30,288 nt of DNA from Barthelona sp. PAP020 (lineage: Eukaryota > Metamonada: BaSk clade), in NCBI GenBank assembly GCA_040182905.1, contig JARQWU010000112.1:1-30288 (forward strand). The letters are read 5' to 3'. The notes under the pieces were generated by a model. It ran no database searches. It was not told where the DNA came from and saw only the letters and a program-made list of their open reading frames with translations. The stretch's first letter is position 1. Each line of letters opens with the position of its first letter. This document shows, piece after piece, positions 20,208 to 29,299 of this stretch. The position numbers and the translations under genes were made by a program.

Positions 20208-20886
20208 TGATTAGAAAAAAAAGAAAAATGTTTTTGCTTTTCACTTCGTCTTTTTTGAAAAGGTAATACATTATATTTTAAAAAAAAAATGGTAGGTGTC
20301 AAACAGTGAAAGCAGAAAAATTGAAAAAAAAAATGAGCAAAAAATATTTCAAGGAATAAAAGATTCATTCAAAAGATTTAAAATGATAAAAATATAAAAA
20401 ATAAGGAAAAATAAAGCACAAAAATTGAAACAATTCCATTTATTAGTGTTCTGATAATCAATGATTTTTTCAACGTTCCTATTCTCAATATTGATTGATT
20501 TTCTTTCCTGAATTTACATTATTTCAACTAAAAAATAAAATTCTGATTGTTATTTGTCTCGAAAACAGAAGATTTCATGTTACAATCGATTTCCGGTTTT
20601 TTATTGTTTATAAATTCTTAAACAGATATTTAATCATTGAATTAAATGCTCTGTTTCCAAAACTAAACTGAAATGAAATACTTCAAACAATTCTGATTTT
20701 TTTTTTAATTCAATACCTTTTTCTATTTTTATGGTTTCTTTATAATGGAAATGATATTTTTCCACACATTTTTTAGGGTTGAAATAAAAAATAAATAAGA
20801 AAACAGGGGAGATTTGAATAATGGAATTCAGATCCAATCATCGAATTCTCTCCAATTTTTGGATAATTTATTTTATTAAATAAGAT
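20208..20886. promoter_or_regulatory. Divergent intergenic region between HEAT-like gene and alcohol dehydrogenase
   Basis: About 680 bases of AT-rich sequence with many A and T runs separate two divergent genes and should hold both promoters. A minus-strand open frame near 20634-20837 encodes a low-complexity Lys/Phe-rich string and is not convincing. I see no RNA gene, repeat or recognisable promoter motif. Confidence 0.4.
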
Positions 20887-22101
20887 ATGAACTCTTCAAC
20901 TACTTTAGGATTTTATCATGTTCCTTCTCGAATTTATTTCAAATATGGAAGTTTACCTGTTGCTTTAAGTGATTTGGTTGATCTGAAACGTGCTTTAATC
21001 ATTTCTGACAAGGATATTTTTGAGTTGGGATATGTAAATGAAGTTGCTGAAGATTTACGTGAAATGGGAGTTTCATATTCCATTTTCCTTGATGTTCAAC
21101 CTGACCCCAAAATGGATGCCATTCAATCTGCTATTAGAGCTGCTCAATCTTTCACACCTGATCTTATTGTTGCAGTTGGTGGTGGTTCTGTTATGGATAC
21201 AGCAAAATTAGTTCGTTTATTGTCTGAAAATCCAGATTTGGAGGATAAATTATTGGATATGCGTTACATGACCAATGATGAAGCTGTTGGATCATATTTC
21301 CCCTCTTTGGACCATCCTAAAATAATGTTATGTTGCATTCCTACCACTTCTGGTACTGGTTCAGAAGTCACTCCTTTTTCAGTTGTTACTGATGAAGAAG
21401 GAATTAAACATCCCATTGCTCATCCTTTCTTAACACCCAACATGGCTATAGTTGATCCTCAGTTTGTATTAAATTTGCCTGGTTCTATTGTTGCCAGCAG
21501 TGGTATGCATTGTTTAAAACATGCTTTTGATGCCTATACATCTGCCATGTCTAATGTCTTTACTGATGGTTCAGCTTTAGAAGCTATTTCTCTTGTTTTT
21601 GAAGCTTTGGAAGATTCTTATAAAACCGGCAGTCTTGCCAGTAGATCCAAGGTTCATTATGCTTCTTGCATTGCTGGTATTGCATTTGGTAACACGAATT
21701 TGGGAATTCATCATTCATTGGCTCATGCTATGCAACAAGTGTATAAGATGTCAAAAGGTATAGCCAATGCTTTACTTTTACCCAAGAGTATTGAAGCATA
21801 TTGTGAAAGAGAAGAAATTAAGGCAAGATATGTTGCAATCGGTAGATATTTAAAACTCAAAGGTTCTGATGATGAGATTATTAAGCAATTGGTCGACAAA
21901 ATTACAAAGTTAACCTGTAGCTTGGAGTTGCCCCAAAGATTGAAAGATTTACCTGGTTTTATGAGTAAAGAAGAATATTTGGCAAAGATTAAAGATGTCG
22001 TTGACTATGTTGATGTTCAAAAATCTGTTATTGAATTGCATAGAGGTAGAATCCTTTCCAAGGATAAAGTTGAAGAAATTTTGTCTTCAATTTATGAGTG
22101 A
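20887..22101 (+). CDS. Iron-type (group III) alcohol dehydrogenase, AdhE C-domain-like, altered metal site
   Basis: The 404-residue product has the family's usual length. It most resembles the alcohol dehydrogenase half of bacterial and protist AdhE (VPSRIYFKYGSLPVAL near the start). The dinucleotide-binding VAVGGGSVMDTAK (about 95-107) and PTTSGTGSEVTPFSVVTD are intact. In this family Fe2+ is held by Asp, His, His and His. Aligned to FucO/AdhE spacing, the Asp is His208 (GMHCLKHAF), the second ligand His212 is kept, the third is His276 (HHSLAH), and the fourth is Lys290 (KMSKGIANA in place of TPHGVANA). The four-residue and fourteen-residue spacings fit exactly, so the assignments are secure. 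The enzyme may use another metal, work without metal, or be inactive. It normally interconverts aldehydes and alcohols with NAD(P)H. It is convergent with the coiled-coil gene. AdhE-like dehydrogenases in protists are often of bacterial origin, but base composition here matches its neighbours. Confidence 0.88.
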   Translation: MNSSTTLGFYHVPSRIYFKYGSLPVALSDLVDLKRALIISDKDIFELGYVNEVAEDLREMGVSYSIFLDVQPDPKMDAIQSAIRAAQSFTPDLIVAVGGGSVMDTAKLVRLLSENPDLEDKLLDMRYMTNDEAVGSYFPSLDHPKIMLCCIPTTSGTGSEVTPFSVVTDEEGIKHPIAHPFLTPNMAIVDPQFVLNLPGSIVASSGMHCLKHAFDAYTSAMSNVFTDGSALEAISLVFEALEDSYKTGSLASRSKVHYASCIAGIAFGNTNLGIHHSLAHAMQQVYKMSKGIANALLLPKSIEAYCEREEIKARYVAIGRYLKLKGSDDEIIKQLVDKITKLTCSLELPQRLKDLPGFMSKEEYLAKIKDVVDYVDVQKSVIELHRGRILSKDKVEEILSSIYE

Positions 22102-22333
22102 TAAATTTGTGTATGTTGTTTATTTTTGTCAGGCAGTTTCCGAATCTATTCGAACTTTCTTTTCAAATGAGAATGTCAAAGAATGAGAAGGAGAGATGAA
22201 TTATTCATGCAAACTCAATCCAACAAAGAAATTTTCATCAATTCACATTTATTTGCAATCAAATTCCAAAAATGCAGCATATAATTCTCTTTCAAAAAAA
22301 AAAAATAATGTAGTTTGTTCTATATCTGAACAT

Positions 22334-24412
22334 TTATTGATGTTGAGGAGTGGACATTTGGAAATCCAATTGAAGTTGAAGATCATTGACCAATGTTTGT
22401 AAATCTTGTACAGAACTGATATTGTTAAGGTTGGTTTCCAAGAAATCATCAACATCCTTTGAATCAATTGAAAAACCAAGTTTATTGAGGAGTCTGTGAA
22501 TGTGATGATTCAATCTATTGAACTCAGATTGCAAATGGAGATTTTCATTTCTTAGGGAAGCTAATTGATCATCTGAAGCAACATCAAAATATCTAGCAGG
22601 TGATGGTTCAATTGGACTCTTAATTGGACTCAATAATATTGCCAAAGAAGGACTAAGAGGAACTTGAGTTGCTGTTGAAGGAACATCTATTTCTAACAAA
22701 TTTGGATCAGGAATTTTGTGAATTTCTTCCATTAATTTGTCTATTTTGGTTTGTTCAGATTGAATCTCCGTCATTTTATTGAAAAGCACATCATGATCGT
22801 TCTCCAACAAATTATATTCAGATTTAAGCAGGTTATAATCTCTTTCGATATTTTCCAGTGCTAGTATTCTTTTATTTAGCAAATTAACGTCATTTTCACC
22901 GGTTTTTTTATGTTCAGAAAGACGATCAGTCATTTTTTTGATCTCCTCTTGGTAGTACACATTTTCAAGCTTGAATGAAGTTATTGATTCTTCCAAAGTC
23001 TTTATCGTGTCCCTTTTGACATTTAAATCAAGAAGTAAATTTTCAATCTCACTTTTTTTATCCTCTAGTTCATCTTTTATACCACTAATCTCATTATTCT
23101 TTATCCTTATGGTTTGGTTCAAATTCATGTTTTCGAGATGTAATGTTGATGCAGCCTCTTCAAGTTTTGCTTGGGTTTCACGTTCAATATCAAGTTCTTC
23201 TTGTAATTGATCATATTCACTTTGCATTTCAAAATATTGCTTTTGTGAACTGTGAAATTTTTCTTCAAAAACATCCCGTTCCTTGCTAATGTCAGTAATT
23301 TCTGCATTTAAGGTGTCAATCTGCTCTTCCATCTCCTCGATGTGCTGCAAAGCCAACGTCAATTCTGGATTACTGTTATCTTCATCTTCATCTTCATCAT
23401 CTTGTTTGTTCATCGAAAGTGATTCACATGCTTCTTGAAAAACGTTGGACAATTCTTGGTTAAACTTCAGAAAGTCATCAGACAATACCTGGGTAATGAT
23501 GTCTTCCATTGCAGAACTATGCACGTTGGTTTCGTTGAGACTTCTTTTCAAAATATTTAAACGATCCAGCAAAAGATCAATTTTATCAACAATATCCAAC
23601 AGCCTATTAGCTTTTGAAACCATTTCTGGATTCAATTCAGTAATATGCTCAGCATAAAGGTATTCCAGCTCTCTCTCAAGCGTTTCCTTCTGCTTTTCTC
23701 TGTTTGGTGTTTCTTCATTGATACTGAGCTTACTCAAGCGTGGACCACTGCTCTTGAGTTCCTCAAGATCATTCAAGATACCCTTATGTCTAACGGGTGT
23801 GCTTAGACTCAATTTATACTCCAAAGAATCTCGTTTACCAGCAAATTCATTTCTCAACTCTTGTTCGCGATGTCTCATTGGGGTTAGCATGTCGTCCATT
23901 TTATTTCCAACTTCAATAAGCTTAATTTCTTTGGTGATATCAATCATGCGCTTTGAGTACTCAGTGGAAGTTTTGCTGTCAGAATTATTTGCCATAATTC
24001 GTATCTCATTGGCTTGATATGTTAGTTTTTGCCTAAGGCTACCTAGTGCTCGGCATTGCACACTACAATAAGTCGAAATTAAAGTTTTAACGAATTCATT
24101 TCGCATTTTACGTTCACGCATTTCTTCTTCTTGTTTTTTATTATCTTTGTATAGTAAAGTATCACTGTATGATTCAATTTTTTCCTCAAGTTTTCTGATA
24201 GTCAGCATTTGTTCGGTAATCTTTTTATTTCTTGCTTCAACTAACTTTTCATGAGTATTAACTTTTCGTTTTTGTTCTTCTATTATATTATCTTTCTCAT
24301 GTAATTGGCTTTTAAGTTGTTTTATTCGTTCGCCAAAATTTATTGCCAAATTATCATTTTCATTTTCATTGTCGCTATCTTTTTCATTTTCATTGCTTTT
24401 GTTTGGATACAT
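22334..24412 (-). CDS. Coiled-coil protein with clustered Cdk-type sites
   Basis: I do not recognise the family. The 692-residue product is Glu/Lys/Leu-rich and mostly predicted coiled coil, in two main blocks (about 25-110 and 345-565). Between and after these are proline-directed sites of full Cdk consensus S/T-P-x-K/R: TPMR (Thr177), TPVR (Thr205), TPNR (Thr235), SPIK (about 595) and SPAR (about 603), within a Ser-Pro-rich stretch. A short acidic DEDEDED patch lies near residue 340. The C-terminus (NRLNHHIHRLLNKLGF and onward) is a further helical region. Five full sites in one protein suggest control by the cell cycle, as for spindle-pole, kinetochore or basal-body components; this is inference. 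The ATG at 24412 is 53 bases from that of CIAO1 on the other strand. Confidence 0.7.
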   Translation of the reverse strand: MYPNKSNENEKDSDNENENDNLAINFGERIKQLKSQLHEKDNIIEEQKRKVNTHEKLVEARNKKITEQMLTIRKLEEKIESYSDTLLYKDNKKQEEEMRERKMRNEFVKTLISTYCSVQCRALGSLRQKLTYQANEIRIMANNSDSKTSTEYSKRMIDITKEIKLIEVGNKMDDMLTPMRHREQELRNEFAGKRDSLEYKLSLSTPVRHKGILNDLEELKSSGPRLSKLSINEETPNREKQKETLERELEYLYAEHITELNPEMVSKANRLLDIVDKIDLLLDRLNILKRSLNETNVHSSAMEDIITQVLSDDFLKFNQELSNVFQEACESLSMNKQDDEDEDEDNSNPELTLALQHIEEMEEQIDTLNAEITDISKERDVFEEKFHSSQKQYFEMQSEYDQLQEELDIERETQAKLEEAASTLHLENMNLNQTIRIKNNEISGIKDELEDKKSEIENLLLDLNVKRDTIKTLEESITSFKLENVYYQEEIKKMTDRLSEHKKTGENDVNLLNKRILALENIERDYNLLKSEYNLLENDHDVLFNKMTEIQSEQTKIDKLMEEIHKIPDPNLLEIDVPSTATQVPLSPSLAILLSPIKSPIEPSPARYFDVASDDQLASLRNENLHLQSEFNRLNHHIHRLLNKLGFSIDSKDVDDFLETNLNNISSVQDLQTLVNDLQLQLDFQMSTPQHQ

Positions 24413-24465
24413 GTTTGTTGATTTTGTTCATGAAATAAAAAAAATTATCATTACAAATTATTAAT
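24413..24465. promoter_or_regulatory. 53-bp bidirectional promoter region
   Basis: Only 53 bases separate the start codons of the coiled-coil gene (-) and CIAO1 (+). Both promoters and both 5' UTRs must fit here or overlap the coding sequences. The sequence is A/T-rich with an A-run in the middle and ATTAAT next to the CIAO1 start. No named element is visible. Confidence 0.55.
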
Positions 24466-25422
24466 ATGTCTGGATCATTCGAAACTAGTTTAATTTATGA
24501 AAATTATGATAGAATTTGGTGTTTGACTTGTTCAAATGATAATTCACAACTTATTTTAACTTCAGAAAACAAAAATGTTTTGGTATTCAATTTAAATGAC
24601 TTTAACTCTGATAATTTTACACTCAATAATCCAAATATTATTGAACACCACACAAAAACTGTTCGTAGAGCTACATTTGCAAGAGATGGGTCACATTTTG
24701 CATTGTCATCATTTGATAAATCAGTATCTATTTGGAAAAAGGATCTCTCCTTTTGTACTGATGTTTATCTTAAAAATGAATCAAAAGATGTGTGTTTTTC
24801 CCCTAAATTTGAAACAATTTTTTCTGTTGGCAGAGACAAGCTTGTTTGGATTTGGGATATAACTACACTTGATGAACCTGAACTTATTGGTTCTCTTGTT
24901 GGTCATCAACAAGATATTAAATCTTTGGACATTCACAATTCTGGGAAACTGATCGCTACTGCTAGTTATGACCAAACAATTCGATTATGGGTTGAAGAGT
25001 ATGATATATGGGTCGCTGATGGTTTTGTTCCTTCTTTAGATTCCACTGTTTGGAGAGTCAAATTCTTTGAAAGTGATGGAAAAGATTTTTTGGTTGCATC
25101 AATGGCTGATGGATGCATAAAGATATTTGACATTGCATTTGATATTGAAGAGGCAGATAGCACTGATATTACAGAAATTTTTTCACTTAAAGCACACAAT
25201 GGACCAATTTATGACATTGCGTGCGTCAATGGCATGTTTGTTTCTGTTGGTGGGGATGGATATTTGAGGAAATTTGAGTTTAATGCGGAATCAAAAAGTA
25301 TTTCTTTAATTGCTGAAGCAAATGTGTCACGTTGTGAATTAAACACACTGTGCGTTTTGAACGAGAATGTTTTCTTGGTTGGTGATGACAAAGGTGATGT
25401 GTATAAGGTTCATTTCAGCTAG
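24466..25422 (+). CDS. CIAO1: CIAO1, WD40 subunit of the cytosolic Fe-S targeting complex
   Basis: CIAO1 (Cia1 in yeast) forms a seven-bladed propeller which, with MMS19 and CIAO2, hands Fe-S clusters to cytosolic and nuclear proteins. The 318-residue product has the usual compact length without extra domains. The family's hallmark HTKTVRRATFARDGSHFALSS followed by SIWKKD, then DVCFSP, GRDKLVWIWD, GHQQDIKSLDIH and ATASYDQTIRLW, align blade by blade with CIAO1 rather than with generic WD proteins. The STVWRVKFF string corresponds to the family's STVWS-AF. The ATG at 24466 fits the family N-terminus. It is divergent from the coiled-coil gene and convergent with the E2F-like gene, with 113 bases between the stop codons. 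Only this CIA factor is in the window. Confidence 0.88.
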   Translation: MSGSFETSLIYENYDRIWCLTCSNDNSQLILTSENKNVLVFNLNDFNSDNFTLNNPNIIEHHTKTVRRATFARDGSHFALSSFDKSVSIWKKDLSFCTDVYLKNESKDVCFSPKFETIFSVGRDKLVWIWDITTLDEPELIGSLVGHQQDIKSLDIHNSGKLIATASYDQTIRLWVEEYDIWVADGFVPSLDSTVWRVKFFESDGKDFLVASMADGCIKIFDIAFDIEEADSTDITEIFSLKAHNGPIYDIACVNGMFVSVGGDGYLRKFEFNAESKSISLIAEANVSRCELNTLCVLNENVFLVGDDKGDVYKVHFS

Positions 25423-25535
25423 CTTTTTAGTCTACAAATATTGAATTCAAAAAATCGAATCAAACAATAAATAGTTATGTTATTAAGTTTCTTTATATTT
25501 ACTAGACTTTTGTTGCACACTAACACTTAAAATTT

Positions 25536-26195
25536 TTACAGATATTGAGGTATGATGCTGTCTGGAACAAATGTGTCAGCAAAACCAAAGCATATGTCAT
25601 GCATCTGACCTAAATCATTGTTTAGTTGAGAATTATCTTCCCAAAGGGGTAGAATATCAATAGGACCATCTTTAGAATTCATATTTATGTCGTAAACATT
25701 GTTTCCAATCTCAACAACAGACATATCTGTCCCAGGCAAACATTCAATTGTGCAGCATGTAAATTCATTATTTGGGTCTATCATTAATTTTAACAGTGAT
25801 CGGTCAATGCTTGAAAATTCCCTATTCTTTTTTAATTTATCAACAAATTGTTGTTTAAGATCGATTAAATCATTTTCTAAACATTCTTTCTGACTTTTTA
25901 TGTTATTTAAATCATTTTGAATATCACTCAATTTATTTGAGTCATTCGAATCTGTATCGATGGAATTGTTGGTGGGTCCAATCCATTTCCAACTATTTTT
26001 ACCATGTCTTTGAACTAGATTCGCACCTTCCATTGGCAAAGTCAAATCATAGACACGTCTTGGTTTAATGCCTAAAGCTTCAATTATTTGTTCCTTTTGA
26101 ATTATACCATCAGGAGATTCATGAAACATATTTACAATCTTGACAGATCGTAGATATGTTTGGGACATTTTTTGTTTTTTTGGAGTCTTTTTCAT
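25536..26195 (-). CDS. E2F-family transcription factor
   Basis: The 219-residue product starts with a basic stretch and a winged-helix DNA-binding domain (about residues 12-75). It includes the E2F/DP recognition helix PRRVYDLTLPMEGANLV; RRVYD is the DNA-contacting motif, and the M-E-G that follows matches the E2F form (VLEG) rather than DP. The wing ends GKNSWKWIGP, matching E2F KNSIQWKG. A leucine-containing coiled coil (about 90-120) and a short beta-rich region (FTCCTIECLPGTDMSVVE) agree with the dimerisation and marked-box part of E2F. The acidic C-terminus (about 185-219) could be a transactivation or Rb-binding segment, but I do not see a clear Rb-binding motif. E2F proteins with DP partners drive S-phase genes. 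It is a small E2F. The ATG at 26195 has a Lys-rich start. Confidence 0.83.
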   Translation of the reverse strand: MKKTPKKQKMSQTYLRSVKIVNMFHESPDGIIQKEQIIEALGIKPRRVYDLTLPMEGANLVQRHGKNSWKWIGPTNNSIDTDSNDSNKLSDIQNDLNNIKSQKECLENDLIDLKQQFVDKLKKNREFSSIDRSLLKLMIDPNNEFTCCTIECLPGTDMSVVEIGNNVYDINMNSKDGPIDILPLWEDNSQLNNDLGQMHDICFGFADTFVPDSIIPQYL

Positions 26196-26788
26196 TTTTT
26201 AAGATCGCAACATAATATTAAAATTATTAAACAAATAATTTGTGTATTCGTATGATGAAAAGTTGAGAAAAAAAAAAGTTACTAAAAAGAAACGAAATTA
26301 TTTTTTTGGGTATATTTTTATTTTTAAGGTTAATTATTTGTGTTCAATGAAAATTTATATCAAATTATACAGAATTAATGAGAAAATATGAATATTTTTT
26401 TTAAAAAAATTTTAATAAACAATTAATAATTTTTAGTTTTTGTGATGAATGAAATAATTATATATGAAAAAATTGGTCCCAAAAAAAAAAAAATTAAGAA
26501 AACAGATTGACAAAAATTCTCACAATAATTTTTTTCTTTGGAGAGGAACTTACCATTCAATAAAAAAATTTTGTTTCAAATTATTATCAAAGCCTATGTT
26601 TTTAGATAAGAAAAGAAAATAATTTCAAGTTTTATTATTTAGGAAATCAAAAAAAGAGTCCAATTGAATTGATGGATATGTGTTAAAACTAATTGCTCCA
26701 AACATTAGTATAACACTATTACATAACAATTTATACATTTAATTACAGAATAAAGAAATTGATTGAATAGCAACATGACAAAAAAAAT
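26196..26788. other. Intergenic region upstream of the E2F-like gene
   Basis: About 590 bases, extremely AT-rich with long A and T runs, separate the E2F start and the WNK B stop codon. It should contain the E2F promoter and the WNK B 3' UTR. Matching sequence beside WNK A is recognisable only in the last few tens of bases before the WNK stop. No gene or RNA was seen. Confidence 0.45.
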
Positions 26789-29128
26789 TCAACTAAATAA
26801 ATCATCAATAAATTCATCATTACTGTCATATTCAATGAAATCCTTGGTAGTTGAACTAGTATCTGATAAAACCAAAGGAACTTCAAGATCAACTGAAGAA
26901 TGAACGATTTTTTTTTTAATGAAATCTGTGTTGGCTTTTGGTTGAGGTTTGATTGTTTGAGGTAATTTTTTATGAATTAAAGGAAGTGTTTGATTTGACT
27001 TCAGAAGATCTAATGGGTTGACTTTTTTTGGAACAAAATTTTTTTCATCAGAAGGATGTTCAATAGAGGAGTGATTATTTTTATGATTGGAAACCACTTC
27101 TTTGCAAATCTCAATGTATTGTTTGGCGAATTTTTCATCTAATTGATCAAAGAACAATTGAATTTCTTCATTTCTTCTTTTAAAGAGATCAATTAATAAG
27201 GGGTTAGACAACTTACTTTCTTCAATACTCTTCTTTCTCATATTGTTATCTTGCACCAGGCTTTTATATTCCATGATGAGATCTAGATCTTTTGAACTGT
27301 GTTTGTTGAACATAAGCAGATCCATTTCACTGGCTGAATAATTCTTCAATGGAAATAATGCTTCTTCATCAATTAAGGGTTTTGAAATTGGTCCAGGGAA
27401 ATTTTCTCTATCCTTGATATCTATTTCAGCATCAGTTTCAGTTTCACTAGCAACAACAGACAACAAATCTATGTTCGCATTCAATCTTTTAGATCTAACA
27501 TTTGAAAAGATGTTATCATTCACAAACACTTCTTTTGTTTCAACAATAGTCTTAAATTCAGCATTGTTTTTACGATTAGGTGAAGTGACTTCCCATAATT
27601 CATCAAAGAGGTCATCGGATTCACTATTCACATTTCCAATAAACGTTGTAGCAGGAATTGTACCAGATTCTTTCATGTTTTCTAAAACTTCAATTAGATC
27701 ATCAAAAGCTTGATCACGTAAATTTTTCTCACTTGAAGTCTGTTCAAACATTGATTCATTAGCAACAGTTGGTGAATGTGCTTCAGTGTTCCCCTTTTCA
27801 TTTGATACCAAAACCTCTTTTTGAACATTCTTTTCGCTCAGTAATTCAGTTGAACAAACAGCAGAATTTATAGGCTTACCATTTCTATCCCAAGAAACTA
27901 CCAATTTTGGGTTGGATTCTTCAAAAGCCTTGGCAATTAATGGAGTCAATTTATTGATTATATCGTCAACAGGTGTTCCTTCAGGTATTTCTTTCATACT
28001 TTTCAATAAATGCTCAATAACCACCCTCATCGACATTCCAGAAGAATATTCAAAAAATACTTTCTTTTTAATGGAGAAAATGCTTAAAATCAGTTCAATA
28101 TTCAACCTAGTATTATCAACGTATTCTAGGGTAACCTTTCTTAGCAATAAAGGAATTTCTATTGTCGAAGGACTTTCAATACCTTGTTTGACAGTAACTT
28201 CGAAACTTCCAACATTCAATTGTTTTGTCTGGGCTTTTGACATATCAGAATCTGTATTATAAGCAATTGATGTAATTTGAAGGGGTAAAGGCTTCAAAAC
28301 GGAGTTAATAATTTCTGTACCAAAAAAAGGTAGTTTTAACAGGTGAGCAGCAGACGGTCGCAAGTTTGCTGGTAGTAAACATTGTTCAATCACAGCTTTC
28401 ATAGATAGATCCTCAATTTCATCCAAAATCCTTGGTTTAATCCCACTTACTACGGTGCTTATAATTTCACCAACATTAGAACATTCATCATATGGAAACT
28501 TACCTGTAGACATCTCCAATAAACACATCCCAAATTCATAAATATCAACTTTCTCGTCATACAATTCATTCTTAAACATTTCAGGCGGCATAAATTCAGG
28601 TGTTCCAACAGTAGATATGGCTCGATTGATAACTGCAGAAGCTAATCCAAGGTCACCAATCTTACAAATTCCTAATTGACCATTGACAAAAATATTTGCA
28701 CATTTAAGGTCTCTATGAATGACTTTTGGGGTTCTGGTATGCAAATAATCCAAGCCAACAAGAATTTGTTTTCCAAATTTTACAATAATTTGTTTACTAA
28801 CTTGAATTTTTGGTAAATATTCAGCTAAAGAACCAGATGACATTAATTCAGTGATAAAATAAACATGAGAATCAGTTTTCCAGAAATCAAACATTGTTAA
28901 TACATTTGGATGGGATAATTCAGACAATAATTGAAATTCTCGTCTTACAGCTTTCTTTTCATGCTCACTTAGCCTAGTGGTATTAATTTCAGACCATGCA
29001 ACCTCAACACCTTCAGATAAACGATAAGCTTTGTACACTTTTTTAAATGTTCCTTCACCCATTATTTCTCCATAATGAACATATTTTCGATCAGGAGAAT
29101 ATATTTCTATCCTTTGGTTGTCGGTCAT
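26789..29128 (-). CDS. WNK-family serine/threonine kinase B (paralogue of kinase A)
   Basis: The 779-residue product is collinear with WNK A and has the same WNK features: glycine-loop lysine (GEGTFKK), VAWSEI in place of the beta-3 lysine, HRDLKCANIF, DLGLAS and GTPEFMPPE. All catalytic residues are kept, so both copies should be active. The kinase domains are very similar and the tails much less so, but the tail keeps LNIELILSIFSIKKKV, DLFDELW, QLDEKF and the terminal NDEFIDDLFS. The tail is about 90 residues shorter than in WNK A. An 80-base stretch (28506-28585) is identical to WNK A (14768-14847) at DNA level, although its flanks differ at many silent sites. The ATG at 29128 aligns with that of the paralogue. 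Confidence 0.9.
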   Translation of the reverse strand: MTDNQRIEIYSPDRKYVHYGEIMGEGTFKKVYKAYRLSEGVEVAWSEINTTRLSEHEKKAVRREFQLLSELSHPNVLTMFDFWKTDSHVYFITELMSSGSLAEYLPKIQVSKQIIVKFGKQILVGLDYLHTRTPKVIHRDLKCANIFVNGQLGICKIGDLGLASAVINRAISTVGTPEFMPPEMFKNELYDEKVDIYEFGMCLLEMSTGKFPYDECSNVGEIISTVVSGIKPRILDEIEDLSMKAVIEQCLLPANLRPSAAHLLKLPFFGTEIINSVLKPLPLQITSIAYNTDSDMSKAQTKQLNVGSFEVTVKQGIESPSTIEIPLLLRKVTLEYVDNTRLNIELILSIFSIKKKVFFEYSSGMSMRVVIEHLLKSMKEIPEGTPVDDIINKLTPLIAKAFEESNPKLVVSWDRNGKPINSAVCSTELLSEKNVQKEVLVSNEKGNTEAHSPTVANESMFEQTSSEKNLRDQAFDDLIEVLENMKESGTIPATTFIGNVNSESDDLFDELWEVTSPNRKNNAEFKTIVETKEVFVNDNIFSNVRSKRLNANIDLLSVVASETETDAEIDIKDRENFPGPISKPLIDEEALFPLKNYSASEMDLLMFNKHSSKDLDLIMEYKSLVQDNNMRKKSIEESKLSNPLLIDLFKRRNEEIQLFFDQLDEKFAKQYIEICKEVVSNHKNNHSSIEHPSDEKNFVPKKVNPLDLLKSNQTLPLIHKKLPQTIKPQPKANTDFIKKKIVHSSVDLEVPLVLSDTSSTTKDFIEYDSNDEFIDDLFS

Positions 29129-29134
29129 GGGAAT

Positions 29135-29160
29135 GTTTGATTCAACAAAATGTTTGAGTG
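29135..29160 (-). promoter_or_regulatory. Conserved 26-bp element just upstream of WNK kinase B
   Basis: This block begins 6 bases before the WNK B start codon and differs from the WNK A element at 15399-15424 at two positions only (both transitions). Sequence further upstream is mostly T-runs with no clear alignment, so the block stands out as the conserved part of the leader. Confidence 0.5.
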
Positions 29161-29299
29161 TGTTGATTTTTTTTTGATTTTTTTTTTCTAGTTTTCTTTT
29201 TTTTTATTGTTTGCTGGGTGTTGGATAACCCTTTGCAATGTAAAAACCTCGAGTAAAAAAATTGCTGTTAATGATTTCTTTCGATGATTTCTTTCTTTT

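Noticed and set aside
20634-20837. Minus-strand open frame of 67 codons upstream of the alcohol dehydrogenase
   Set aside because: Composition reflects A/T runs, no recognisable domain, and it occupies the expected promoter region.
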